Assembly: GCA_017543335.1 (NCBI GenBank)
Contig: JAFYGE010000089.1
Span: 1-36,924 of the forward strand
DNA length: 36,924 bases
Source of the DNA: Ruminococcus sp.
GTDB lineage: Bacteria > Bacillota > Clostridia > Oscillospirales > Ruminococcaceae
Reading direction: 5' to 3'
Shown: piece by piece, positions 22,093-31,973 of the stretch
Layout of the letters: every line of letters starts with the position of its first letter
How positions within the stretch are numbered: the stretch's first letter is position 1
The notes under the pieces: model-generated
The model's database searches: none
What the model was told of the DNA's origin: nothing
The model's input: only the letters and a program-made list of their open reading frames with translations
Made by a program: the position numbers and the translations under genes

Positions 22093-23652
22093 ATGGACGA
22101 AAAAGATATTAATTCTCCTCAGGAGAATACAACTTATACACCACCGCAGGAAAATCCTCCCTCTCAGGAGCAGGATCCAAGATCCCGCTATATACAGGGA
22201 ATGAGTATGCCTCCCCCCTACGGGAGCAGCCCTACTCCGCCTCCCCCCTACGATCAGGGGGGGGGTACTCCGAATAACTTCGGAGCACGTCCGCAGCAGC
22301 CTTACAATAATTTCGGAACAGGTCAGATACCTCCGCCGAACCAGTATGGCTCGTTCGGAAATAATGCTCCAAGACAGCCTCGGTATGACGCTTTCATGTA
22401 TGAGCCTATCGGCTTTGAGGAGCTTGAACGCAGACAGGCTGAGCAGACTGCGGCAGCTGAGGTCAAGAAAAAAACTCCCGGAGTAAAGGCTGCTATTATA
22501 CTTTTTGTAGTACTTGTTGTGGGAGCTTTCCTTCTCGGCATTTACGGTATAGTCTATGATATCATGAACAGCAAGGAGTCCATAGATAAGCTCGTTGAAG
22601 CTAAGCAGGTCGTTTTCTACCGTGAGTCAAAGCCAAAGGGAGCTAATGACCCAGAAAATTTCAAGGACGAAAATGGCAAGTACACCCCTGAGGGTGCAGC
22701 AATTGCTGTTCGTCCGTCTATTGTTGAGATATACACATACGAGGACGCTAATGCCTATAAAAAGGATATTTACCTCGGAACAGGCTCCGGCATCGTTATT
22801 TCTGATGACGGATATATCGTCACAAACGCTCATGTACTCAAAGAAAACGGATACCACATTATCAGTACCGTAGACGGCGACAAATATCCGGCTAAAGTAG
22901 TAGGACGAGATGTCAAGACTGATATTGCCGTTATCAAGGTCGATACTGATAAGCTTACTCCGGCAACTCTCGGCAACTCCGATGAAGCAATAGTCGGCGA
23001 GACTGTTATAGCTATCGGAAATCCGGCAAATCTCTCCAGCACCGTTACTGACGGCATCGTTTCTGCGGTAAGCCGTAAGATAAGAAGCGACTCCACAGGC
23101 TTTGAAATGGACTGCATCCAGACCAATGCCGACATAAGCCCCGGAAACTCCGGCGGAGCTCTGGTAAATATGTACGGTCAGGTAATAGGCATAACTTCTT
23201 CAAAGTACGTAAGCTCCAGCTTCGAGGGACTCGGCTTCGCTATCTCTATAAATGAGGCTCTGCCTATCATCGAGGAGCTTATCAAGAGCGGTCATATCGG
23301 AGGTCGATTCCGCATCGGTATCACTCTTGTTGATATGTCTGACGCCTCTAAGCTGAAAATCATAGAGGAAAAGCTCGGTTTCGCACTTCCTGAGGACTTC
23401 GAGGGTATCTATATCGACAGCATCAGCGATGACTCCGATATAAAGAATACTGCCCTTAAAGTCGGTGACTTCATCACTAAGGTTGACGGAACTCCTATCA
23501 AGACCTATAATGAATTCTATGACACTATAAGCAGTAAGTACGGTGCGGGAGATACAGTCCCTGCGACCTGTGCTCACATTGATAAGGACGGCAAGATAAG
23601 CTATTATGACATTAAGTTCAAGCTTATCGAGGACACCTCCGGTAATTATTAA
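22093..23652 (+). CDS. htrA: HtrA/DegP-type membrane-anchored serine protease
   Basis: This encodes a 519-residue S1C protease for envelope protein quality control. Residues 1-130 are a Pro/Gln/Tyr-rich cytoplasmic head (PPPYGSSPTPPPPYDQGGGT), residues about 132-156 a single transmembrane helix, and about 205-400 the trypsin-like domain. The catalytic triad is His247 (TNAHV), Asp277 (KTDIAVIKV) and Ser353 (SPGNSGGALVN). A PDZ domain follows (about 405-510: GIYIDSISDDSDIKNTALKVGDFITKVDG). AAGGAG precedes the ATG. A run of nine G's at 22257-22265 lies inside the coding region of the head. It lies downstream of a two-component system, which may control it; that is inferred from position. Confidence 0.95.
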   Translation: MDEKDINSPQENTTYTPPQENPPSQEQDPRSRYIQGMSMPPPYGSSPTPPPPYDQGGGTPNNFGARPQQPYNNFGTGQIPPPNQYGSFGNNAPRQPRYDAFMYEPIGFEELERRQAEQTAAAEVKKKTPGVKAAIILFVVLVVGAFLLGIYGIVYDIMNSKESIDKLVEAKQVVFYRESKPKGANDPENFKDENGKYTPEGAAIAVRPSIVEIYTYEDANAYKKDIYLGTGSGIVISDDGYIVTNAHVLKENGYHIISTVDGDKYPAKVVGRDVKTDIAVIKVDTDKLTPATLGNSDEAIVGETVIAIGNPANLSSTVTDGIVSAVSRKIRSDSTGFEMDCIQTNADISPGNSGGALVNMYGQVIGITSSKYVSSSFEGLGFAISINEALPIIEELIKSGHIGGRFRIGITLVDMSDASKLKIIEEKLGFALPEDFEGIYIDSISDDSDIKNTALKVGDFITKVDGTPIKTYNEFYDTISSKYGAGDTVPATCAHIDKDGKISYYDIKFKLIEDTSGNY

Positions 23653-23662
23653 AAGATTTTTA

Positions 23663-23691
23663 ATGCCGCATTACATATGGTAGTGCGGCAT
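23663..23691. other. Hairpin between htrA and the LRR array
   Basis: A 12-pair stem with one G-T pair (23663-23674 with 23680-23691) closes an ATATG loop just after the htrA stop. There is no T-run after it on the plus strand, so it may stabilise or process the mRNA rather than end it. Read-through could supply transcription of the LRR genes, for which no separate promoter is evident. Confidence 0.6.
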
Positions 23692-23718
23692 ACATTATAA
23701 CTGTAAAAGGGGATATTT

Positions 23719-24471
23719 ATGAAAAAATTTATCATTACAGCAATTACTTTGCTGGTCGCAGCCGGCGTAATTACCGGCACTATCATATTCAAGTCGAAAT
23801 ATGTCAGAATAAACGGGACTATCCACAAGAGGAGTGTAGATAAACTTGATCTTGTCAAAGTTCAGAAAAAGGGATTCAAGATAAGTGAGCTTAATAAGTG
23901 CTCCGAGCTTGAATATCTTAGTACGCAAGAACTAAATGATGATGTCTTGGAGGATATGGGCAGTTTTGATAAGCTGGAGTGTTTCGCTAATTATGGAGCC
24001 AATATAAAAAATAGTGCATCAGAGCTGAATAAATACGGAAAGCTGGATGTTATTCTGTTCCAATTTTCAGAGGTCGACCTTAAAGGAATAAAGAATAACG
24101 CTGTAAGAATAATCTTTTTGTTCGACAGCAAAGTCAAAAATATTTCCGAGCTGAAGAACTGTGATTCACTTGAAAGTATTTCACTTGCAAGTTCAAGCGT
24201 CGCTGACATTATTGATTATAATGAAGCTGATAAAAGACTGACAATGAAAGACAGCTCTGCCTTTGCTGAATTAGACAACGTTAAAAGCCTTAGTATTAAT
24301 GATGCTTATATTGAGGATATTTCCGGAATCAATGATATGGAGAGCCTTGAAGAGTTTACGGCTACTCAGGGCATGATAGACGATGATATGGTCAAGGAGC
24401 TTGAAGATAAGGGAGTTAAGGTCACATTGTCAGAACCGAGGTTTTTTTCTGATAAAGGAAGCGAGAAATGA
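23719..24471 (+). CDS. Membrane-anchored LRR-like protein, paralog 1 of 4
   Basis: This encodes a 250-residue protein with an N-terminal hydrophobic anchor or signal (KKFIITAITLLVAAGVITGTIIF), then about 200 residues of irregular leucine-rich repeats of 20-24 residues: ISELNKCSELEYLS, LEDMGSFDKLECFA, ISELKNCDSLESISLASSSV. It is the most diverged of four tandem paralogs. All share the core blocks 'VDLKG', 'LKDSS(V/A)FA' and 'EDISG' near the C-terminus. The start follows AAAAGGGG. Its stop overlaps the next start by four bases (ATGA). No catalytic motif is seen; a role in binding a surface or extracellular partner is likely but unproven. Confidence 0.82.
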   Translation: MKKFIITAITLLVAAGVITGTIIFKSKYVRINGTIHKRSVDKLDLVKVQKKGFKISELNKCSELEYLSTQELNDDVLEDMGSFDKLECFANYGANIKNSASELNKYGKLDVILFQFSEVDLKGIKNNAVRIIFLFDSKVKNISELKNCDSLESISLASSSVADIIDYNEADKRLTMKDSSAFAELDNVKSLSINDAYIEDISGINDMESLEEFTATQGMIDDDMVKELEDKGVKVTLSEPRFFSDKGSEK

Positions 24472-25196
24472 AAGCAAAAGTCAAAAAAGCGGTTTCGATA
24501 GTGCTCATAGCCGCCGTGACAGCATTTGTATGGATTTTTTTATATAGTCTTTCTAACCATGTTTCTATAGGCGGTGAAAGCTACTCAAAGAAAAGCACAT
24601 GGCTGAATATTGATGCTAACGAAAAGGACTTCACTGTTAAGAAGCTGAATAAATTCACTAAGCTCGAACATCTGACTATCGACCATATCAATGATGAGAT
24701 GCTTGGTGAGTTCGGTGAATTTGATAACCTTAAAGAGCTGTATATTTATTATTCTAAATTCTCCAGTTCTTTGTCAAAGCTGGGGGAATACCAAAAACTT
24801 GGTGTAATAGCCTTTCATCGCTCGACTATTGATTTGAAAAATTTCAATAGTACTGCGGAATATCTGTTTTTCGACGAATGTAAGCTCACGAATATAGCTG
24901 CACTGACAGAGTGTTCTTCTTTGCTCAGTATGGAATTTGAATCTACATCTGTTGACGATTATATAGTACCGATAAAGGAAGGCAATAACGAAACAAAATA
25001 TGCTCTGAAAGACAGCTCGGTGTTTGAAGGATTCAACAGTGTAAAAGTACTCGACTTTGAAAACATTCAGATAGAGGATATTGCTGGTATACTGAAAATG
25101 AAAGAGCTTAAAGTGCTCAAAGTCTCAGAGGACAATATCTCAGCTGAATTTATCACACAGCTGAAAGGAAATGGTATAGAAGTTAAATTTTTATAG
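24468..25196 (+). CDS. Membrane-anchored LRR-like protein, paralog 2 of 4
   Basis: This encodes a 242-residue paralog with a hydrophobic N-terminal segment (AVSIVLIAAVTAFVWIFLYSL) and outward LRR-like repeats. Shared blocks include DFTVKKLNKFTKLEHLTI, MLGEFGEFDNLKELYI, VDDYIVPI, ALKDSSVFEGFNSVK and IEDIAGILKMKELK. It overlaps paralog 1 by four bases, so the two are translationally coupled. Relative to paralogs 3 and 4 it has insertions near the 'YIVP' block. Function is unknown. Confidence 0.82.
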   Translation: MKAKVKKAVSIVLIAAVTAFVWIFLYSLSNHVSIGGESYSKKSTWLNIDANEKDFTVKKLNKFTKLEHLTIDHINDEMLGEFGEFDNLKELYIYYSKFSSSLSKLGEYQKLGVIAFHRSTIDLKNFNSTAEYLFFDECKLTNIAALTECSSLLSMEFESTSVDDYIVPIKEGNNETKYALKDSSVFEGFNSVKVLDFENIQIEDIAGILKMKELKVLKVSEDNISAEFITQLKGNGIEVKFL

Positions 25197-25210
25197 AAAA
25201 GGGGATTCTT

Positions 25211-25927
25211 ATGAATAAAAGATTTATAACTTTAATTGTAATTATTGCCGCTGTCGTTGGCTTTAATATTTATCGCAGAATGGATAAAGTAAAATTGGAC
25301 GGAAGATACTACCCAAAGGATTCTAAGGGACTGAATATTAATGCCAACAGCAAGGACTTTTCTACCGAAAAGCTAAACAAATTCACTGAGCTTGAAAGAC
25401 TTAGTATTTCAAAAGTGAGCGATGGTATACTCGAAGATTTCGGGGATTTTAAGGAGCTTTCCTCAATTACTTTCTTTTATGCTAAGCTGAATAGCTCTGC
25501 CAAAAAGCTCAATTCATATGAGAAGCTTGAAGATGTTTCGTTCTTTAATTCTAATGTTGACCTGCAAGGAGTCTATATCAGTGAGCTTAAAGATATAGTT
25601 TTTGATAAATGCGATGTGAAAAATTTTTCTGCACTGAAAGAATGTGCAAAGCTTGACCATATACAGCTCTCAGGAACAACCGTGGACAGCTATATAGTCC
25701 ATGAAAATCATGAATACGTGCTAAAGGACAGCTCTGTATTTGCAGATCTCGACACAGTTACGAATATCAATCTTGAACATATAGTGCTTGAAGATATATC
25801 CGGAATTCTTGAAATGGATGCTCTTAAAACTGTTGTAGTCGGTATTGGTGAAGTGCCGGACGAAACGGTCGATAAGCTAACTTCACATGGAATAGAAGTC
25901 TGGTCCGTTGCTGTAAGAACAGATTGA
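25211..25927 (+). CDS. Membrane-anchored LRR-like protein, paralog 3 of 4
   Basis: This encodes a 238-residue paralog with a short N-terminal hydrophobic segment (FITLIVIIAAVVGFNIY) followed by LRR-like repeats. It is closest to paralog 4: both contain SKDFSTEKLNKFTELE-like starts, ILEDFGDFKELS, KLNSYEKLE, SALKECAKLD, YVLKDSSVFADLDTV and LEDISGILEMDAL. Codons and DNA are also similar over these stretches, pointing to recent duplication. It starts 14 nt after paralog 2 with AAAAGGGG as ribosome site. Confidence 0.83.
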   Translation: MNKRFITLIVIIAAVVGFNIYRRMDKVKLDGRYYPKDSKGLNINANSKDFSTEKLNKFTELERLSISKVSDGILEDFGDFKELSSITFFYAKLNSSAKKLNSYEKLEDVSFFNSNVDLQGVYISELKDIVFDKCDVKNFSALKECAKLDHIQLSGTTVDSYIVHENHEYVLKDSSVFADLDTVTNINLEHIVLEDISGILEMDALKTVVVGIGEVPDETVDKLTSHGIEVWSVAVRTD

Positions 25928-26004
25928 AAATACGATGCAACTAAAGTCCTGAAACATAATGTGTTAAAAGTTACGATAAAAAATTCCCAACGAAAGGAAG
26001 AATC

Positions 26005-26706
26005 ATGAAAAAAATTATCATATCAGCCATACTTTTAGCAGCAGCAAGTATCGGTGCTGTTTACTTCAAATCAACTCACATTTATATGAATAAAAACTTC
26101 TATTCAAAGGATGAAAAGGAAATGTGGGTGTTTGTTGATGACAAGGATTTTTCGACAAAAAAGCTCAATCAATTCACAGAGCTTGAAACGCTTAATGTTG
26201 AAAATGTGAATGATGATATATTCGAGGATTTTGGAGATTTTAAGGAGCTTAGTCATATTTTTTTCATTAATTCTGAGTTGTATACGTCTACAACAAAGCT
26301 CAATTCATATGAGAAGCTTGAATATGCTCAATTCGATGATTCTGAGGTCGACCTGAAAGGAGTCTGCCTTCCGAATCTGACAGATATATCTTTTCAAAAC
26401 TGTAATGTATATAATATTTCTGCATTGAAAGAATGTGCAAAACTGGACAAGATTTCGCTTGAAAAAACGCTTGTATATGATTCAATATTCCGTGTCGATA
26501 ATAAATATGTAATCAAAGACAGCTCTGTATTTGCAGATTTTGATACAGTAGTGAATCTCGATCTGGATAATATTGTGGTCGAAGATATATCTGGTTTTCT
26601 TGAAATGGATGCTCTGAGATCTATTGGAGGACTTAGGAAAAATAGTCTGTCTGATGAACAAGCTGCGGAGCTGGAAGCTCATGGAATAAAAGTTTATTAC
26701 CGGTAA
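26005..26706 (+). CDS. Membrane-anchored LRR-like protein, paralog 4 of 4
   Basis: This encodes a 233-residue last member of the array, with a hydrophobic N-terminus (KKIIISAILLAAASIGAVYF) and the same LRR-like blocks as paralog 3 (IFEDFGDFKELSHIF, KLNSYEKLEYAQF, VDLKGV, SALKECAKLDKISL, IKDSSVFADFDTV, VEDISGFLEMDAL). The most variable positions lie between these blocks, on the predicted strand faces. It is separated from paralog 3 by 77 nt with no clear promoter and ends before a bidirectional terminator. Confidence 0.83.
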   Translation: MKKIIISAILLAAASIGAVYFKSTHIYMNKNFYSKDEKEMWVFVDDKDFSTKKLNQFTELETLNVENVNDDIFEDFGDFKELSHIFFINSELYTSTTKLNSYEKLEYAQFDDSEVDLKGVCLPNLTDISFQNCNVYNISALKECAKLDKISLEKTLVYDSIFRVDNKYVIKDSSVFADFDTVVNLDLDNIVVEDISGFLEMDALRSIGGLRKNSLSDEQAAELEAHGIKVYYR

Positions 26707-26737
26707 GAAGCTGAGAAATACTATTGAATATCCAGAT

Positions 26738-26785
26738 AAAAAAGTCCGGAGGGAGCCATGCTTTGACCCCCTTCCGGACTTTTTA
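26738..26785. terminator. Bidirectional intrinsic terminator between LRR array and hsp20
   Basis: AAAAAAGTCCGGA (26738-26750) pairs with TCCGGACTTTTT (26773-26784) around a loop with a partial GGG/CCC extension. A-run and T-run on the two sides serve both converging transcripts. Confidence 0.9.
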
Positions 26786-26805
26786 TTCATTTTAAGAATG
26801 GACAG

Positions 26806-27231
26806 TTATTTTATCTCTAATCTTCTTGTTTCCGGAGCTGCCGGCTGTTTCTTCGGAAGACCTACAGTCAGGATTCCGTTTTTGTACTCGGCAGTGATAT
26901 TTGCTGTATCAACATCAGCAATATCGAAGCTCCTCTTATAAGAGCCGTAGCTTCTTTCACGGCGGATATAGTTGCCTTTGTTGTCCTTTTTCTCGTCAAC
27001 ATTGCTGTGCTCAGCAGTTATGACAAGGTAAGAACCATTTATATCAAGTTTGATGTCTTCTTTCTCGAAGCCGGGGAGCTCTGACTCCATAATATATTTA
27101 TCTCCCTCGTCTTTTATATCTGTTTTGCAGGAATTCATCGGCATAGCACCGCCGAAAAAGTCCTTATCCATATCATTGAAAACGTTGAACAGATCGAAAT
27201 TTCTTCCAAAAGGTGTAAGTCCGTACATCAT
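26806..27231 (-). CDS. Hsp20/alpha-crystallin small heat shock protein
   Basis: This encodes a 141-residue small heat shock chaperone that holds unfolding proteins without ATP. The alpha-crystallin domain covers about residues 36-130 with the hallmark ELPGFEKEDIKLDINGSYLVITAEH, the FDIADVD strand and the AEYKNGILTVGLPK (A-x-x-x-N-G-I/V-L) motif. The tail ends in RRLEIK, a typical oligomerisation tail. GGAGG precedes the first ATG of MMYGLTP. A perfect CIRCE operator lies 155 nt upstream, so HrcA control shared with groESL is likely. Confidence 0.95.
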   Translation of the reverse strand: MMYGLTPFGRNFDLFNVFNDMDKDFFGGAMPMNSCKTDIKDEGDKYIMESELPGFEKEDIKLDINGSYLVITAEHSNVDEKKDNKGNYIRRERSYGSYKRSFDIADVDTANITAEYKNGILTVGLPKKQPAAPETRRLEIK

Positions 27232-27385
27232 AAGTCATACCTCCAATAAATTTGTATTTTTATTTTATGCGATTACTTTTGATATATACACCGTTCCATT
27301 GGTATCATCCCTTTCGTTTCATTATCTATATAATAGTCCTGTTTTATGAAAGAAATATCAAAGGTATGTGACGGTATTATGAAAA

Positions 27386-27412
27386 TTAGCACTCTCGGTG
27401 TGAGAGTGCTAA
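27386..27412. promoter_or_regulatory. CIRCE operator of hsp20
   Basis: TTAGCACTC-N9-GAGTGCTAA is perfect in both arms, the binding site for the heat-shock repressor HrcA. It sits far from the hsp20 start (155 nt) and only 21 nt from repeat element E. I could not find a confident promoter next to it. Confidence 0.95.
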
Positions 27413-27432
27413 ACAGTAGTTAATTAAATAAT

Positions 27433-27793
27433 AAAAACCGGCGTAGCCGGCAGAAAAGGGATTCCAAAGGGTTCCCAACCCTTTGGCGGAGAGGTGTGCG
27501 AGGGGAGGCAGAGCCTCCCCTAAAGAGTAGTAAAACCAGCGGAGCGAGGTTTTACGGACCGTCCGCATTGCTTGCCTTGGCTTGACCGACAAAAAAGGCG
27601 AACCATACTACAGGTTCGCCTTTAATTATTACGCCAGTCAAGCTGGGGGAAGTGCTGCGAGCCGTCCGTCCAGCGTTGCTACGCTCGCTGGACTGCTTCT
27701 TAGGAAGGGCTCTGCCCTTCCTCGCACACCTTCCTGCCAAAGGGTTGGAAACCCTTTGGAATCTCGTGATTGCCCGACTTCGTCGATTTTTTT
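27433..27793. repeat. Modular hairpin repeat element, copy E
   Basis: This roughly 360 nt copy lies between the hsp20 CIRCE site and the end of groEL. The left arm has ACCGGC-GTA-GCCGGC, CCAAAGGGTT/AACCCTTTGG, GGGGAGGC-AGA-GCCTCCCC and AAAACC/GGTTTT hairpins, then TCGG..CCGA-type core. The centre has a terminator-like hairpin (AAAGGCGAACC at 27594-27604, GGTTCGCCTTT at 27613-27623). The right arm has GCCAGTCAAGCTGG, GTCCAGCG-type, GGGC-TCT-GCCC, CCAAAGGGTT/AACCCTTTGG and a CCGAC-TTC-GTCG end with T-run. Confidence 0.92.
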
Positions 27794-27824
27794 ATTTGTA
27801 TTTTATTACCGCACCGGACTTACT

Positions 27825-27908
27825 TCCGTATGCGAAAGCAGACTTTCCGCCTCGCAGAGAGTAAGCGAGTTTACGAGCGAAGCGTGAAAGGGTGCAGCGT
27901 CACGCTGC
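27825..27908. repeat. Second-family repeat, copy abutting the groEL stop
   Basis: TATGCGAAAG, then CGCAGAGAGTAAGCGAGTTTACGAGCG, CGTGAAAGGGT and the tip GCAGCG-TCA-CGCTGC (27894-27908) closely match the right half of the copy at 11801. The tip hairpin ends at the base before the groEL stop codon (27909-27911, minus strand). Confidence 0.82.
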
Positions 27909-29841
<1,933 letters not shown>

Positions 29842-29866
29842 CTAAAAATAAATAGCAAATCATTGA

Positions 29867-29893
29867 TTAGCACTCTCTTTCTTTGAGTGCTAA
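29867..29893. promoter_or_regulatory. CIRCE operator of groESL
   Basis: TTAGCACTC-N9-GAGTGCTAA is perfect in both arms and lies directly after the groES promoter on the minus strand, the standard HrcA repressor arrangement. Confidence 0.97.
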
Positions 29894-29897
29894 TTAT

Positions 29898-29925
29898 ATT
29901 TTACCACCTTTTTATAATAAATCAA
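29898..29925 (-). promoter_or_regulatory. Predicted promoter of groESL
   Basis: On the minus strand TTGATT (29920-29925) and TAAAAT (29898-29903) are 16 nt apart, placing the start inside the CIRCE site. Confidence 0.65.
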
Positions 29926-30034
29926 GGGTTTTCAGGAAGGTTTCACAAATTTTGGAAATTTGCACAGTTTTTTCAACAGACTGTTAGTTTGGGTGAAGCA
30001 AAATAAATCCCGGAAAGACCTTATCATTATTATT

Positions 30035-30062
30035 ACCGTTTTTTCGGGTACTGCATATAATA
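30035..30062 (+). promoter_or_regulatory. Possible sigma-K-like promoter of dpaAB
   Basis: CATATAATA (30054-30062) fits the sigma-K -10 form CATANNNTA, with ACC 16 nt upstream. The same bases contain TATAAT, so a housekeeping promoter with a poor -35 cannot be ruled out. In Bacillus the orthologous genes are read by sigma-K in the mother cell. Confidence 0.4.
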
Positions 30063-30103
30063 TATAAAACTCAATAAAAATCAAATCAAGAAAGGCAGAA
30101 TAT

Positions 30104-30952
30104 ATGACTGATAAAAGAATACTTATTGCCGGCGGCGATATGCGTCAGATATACTGTGCAGAGCGGCTTTCGGCAAAATACGATATTACACTTGCAGGCT
30201 GGGACAAAGAACTTGTTCCCGATGGACTTGGTATCGTCCCTTACGGTGAGTATGACTGCTTGCTTCTTCCGGTACCTCCGCTTGCTGAAAACGGGAGCAT
30301 CTCAACACCGTGTTTCAGCGGCACACTTGTACCTGACGAGCTGAAAGGACTGCTTGCTCCGGAAGCAGTTATCCTCGCCGGAAAGTACGACAAGCGGCTG
30401 AGCAGTTATTTTCCGGATAACGCTGTTGTGGACTATATGGAGCGTGAGGAGCTTAGTCTGAATAACGCAGTCCCGACCGCTGAGGGAGCTGTTCAGATAG
30501 CACTTGAAGAACTTCCCGTGACACTAAGCGGCTCTAAGGTGCTGATAGCAGGAATGGGGCGTATCGGTACTGCTCTTGCAGAGATACTGAAAGGTTTCGG
30601 AACTGAGATTCACACGGCAGTAAGAAATCCGAACGGAGCTGCAAAGGCACGTATCCACGGCATAAAAGCGGTTACCGCAAATACTATGGACAGCGATTAT
30701 ACTGTAGTATTCAACACTGTTCCCGATATGATATTCACTCGTGAGCGGCTGAGCAGGATGAGTACGGCAACTCTGTTCATTGACCTTGCTTCAAAACCCG
30801 GCGGCATCGACTTTAATTCAGCGGCTGAGCTCGGCATAAAAACTATCTGGGCACTCGGACTTCCCGGCAGGACAGCTCCGGTAACAGCAGGTGAAATGAT
30901 AGCTGAGACAGTTGAACTCATAATCGCAGAAAGGAGTATCGAACATGACTGA
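30104..30952 (+). CDS. dpaA: Dipicolinate synthase subunit A
   Basis: This encodes a 282-residue DpaA (SpoVFA) protein. With DpaB it converts dihydrodipicolinate from the lysine pathway to dipicolinic acid, the spore-core solute. The N-terminal half has the family's AGGDMRQIYCAERL start. The C-terminal Rossmann domain has VLIAGMGRIGTALAEILKGFG at about 145-165, then NTVPDMIF and FIDLASKPGG, and ends near ALGLPGRTAPVTAGE, all typical. AAAGG precedes the ATG. It overlaps dpaB by eight bases. Its presence implies that the organism or a recent ancestor sporulates. Confidence 0.96.
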   Translation: MTDKRILIAGGDMRQIYCAERLSAKYDITLAGWDKELVPDGLGIVPYGEYDCLLLPVPPLAENGSISTPCFSGTLVPDELKGLLAPEAVILAGKYDKRLSSYFPDNAVVDYMEREELSLNNAVPTAEGAVQIALEELPVTLSGSKVLIAGMGRIGTALAEILKGFGTEIHTAVRNPNGAAKARIHGIKAVTANTMDSDYTVVFNTVPDMIFTRERLSRMSTATLFIDLASKPGGIDFNSAAELGIKTIWALGLPGRTAPVTAGEMIAETVELIIAERSIEHD

Positions 30953-31529
30953 TACACTTAATGGACTGCGTATCGGCTACGCTATGACAGGCTCTTTCTG
31001 TACATTTGAGAGAAGCTTTGAGCAGGCAGTTTGTCTGCGTGAAGCCGGAGCTGAGCTAATACCGATAATGTCGGAAAATGCCGCTTTGACCGATACAAGG
31101 TTCGGCAAAGGAGCTGAAAATCTCGCACGGCTCAGGTATATTGCCGGCAGGGATGTGATAACCGATATATCCGGAGCTGAACCCATTGGACCTAAGTCGA
31201 TGACCGACCTTATGATAATAGCTCCATGTACGTCAAATACAGCCGCAAAGCTCACAAACGGGGTTACAGACGGTGTTGTGACTATGGCAGTTAAGTCGCA
31301 TCTGCGGAGCGGAAAGCCGGTTTTGCTGGCGATAGCATCAAATGATTCACTGCTTGGTTCGGCGAAGAATATAGGGGAGCTTTTTAATCGGAAGAATTAT
31401 TATTTTGTACCGATGCGGCAGGATGATTGGGTAAAGAAGCCGACATCGCTTGTGGCGGAGTTTGAGAAAATACCGCAGGCGGCAATAGCGGCGATGAACG
31501 GAATACAGTTGAGACCAATAATAATATAA
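30945..31529 (+). CDS. dpaB: Dipicolinate synthase subunit B (flavoprotein-like)
   Basis: This encodes a 194-residue DpaB (SpoVFB), a flavoprotein-fold subunit partnered with DpaA. It carries GYAMTGSFCTFERSF near the N-terminus, the ISGAEPIGP segment, LMIIAPCTSNTAAKLTNGVTDG (a flavodecarboxylase-like site), and NYYFVPMRQDDWVKKPTSLVA near the C-terminus, all typical. AAAGGAG lies inside the end of dpaA, so translation is coupled. Repeat element F begins 13 nt after the stop codon and probably supplies the transcript end. Confidence 0.96.
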   Translation: MTDTLNGLRIGYAMTGSFCTFERSFEQAVCLREAGAELIPIMSENAALTDTRFGKGAENLARLRYIAGRDVITDISGAEPIGPKSMTDLMIIAPCTSNTAAKLTNGVTDGVVTMAVKSHLRSGKPVLLAIASNDSLLGSAKNIGELFNRKNYYFVPMRQDDWVKKPTSLVAEFEKIPQAAIAAMNGIQLRPIII

Positions 31530-31541
31530 AAAAGAAAAAAT

Positions 31542-31965
31542 AAAAAACCGACGAAGTCGGCATAATGAGAGTCCAGAGAGAGGTTCTCTCTCTGGCGGAG
31601 AGGTGTGCGAGGGGAGGCAGAGCCTCCCCTAAAAAGCAGTCCAGCGAGCGTAGCAACGCTGGACGGACGGCTCGCAGCACTTCCCCCAGCTTGACTGGCG
31701 TAATAATTAAAGGCGAACCATATTAGAGGTTCGCCTTTTTTTGTCGGTCAAGCCGAGGCAAGCAATGCGGACGGTCCGTAAAACCTCGCTTCGCTGGTTT
31801 TACTGCTCTTTAGGAAGGGCTCTGCCCACCCTAATCGGGTCCAGCCACCCCTGTCAGCAAGCTGACATCCCCTACCACTGGTAGGGGTAACCTCGCACAC
31901 CTTCCCGCTCAAGGGTTGGGAACCCTTTGGAATCCCGTTATTGACCGGCTTCGCCGGTTTTTTTA
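31542..31965. repeat. Modular hairpin repeat element, copy F (longest)
   Basis: This roughly 424 nt copy lies between converging dpaB and a membrane-protein gene. The left arm has ACCGAC-GAA-GTCGG, CCAGAGAGAG/CTCTCTCTGG, GGGGAGGC-AGA-GCCTCCCC, GTCCAGCG/CGCTGGAC and CCAG-CTTGA-CTGG hairpins. The centre has the AAAGGCGAACC/GGTTCGCCTTT terminator-like hairpin (31709-31738). The right arm has TCGG..CCGA, GTAAAACC/GGTTTTAC, GGGC-TCT-GCCC, GTCAGC/GCTGAC, CCCCTACC/GGTAGGGG, a mixed CTCAAGGGTT/AACCCTTTGG hairpin and ACCGGC-TTC-GCCGGT with T-run. It can terminate both converging transcripts. Confidence 0.93.
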
Positions 31966-31973
31966 TTTTTTCT

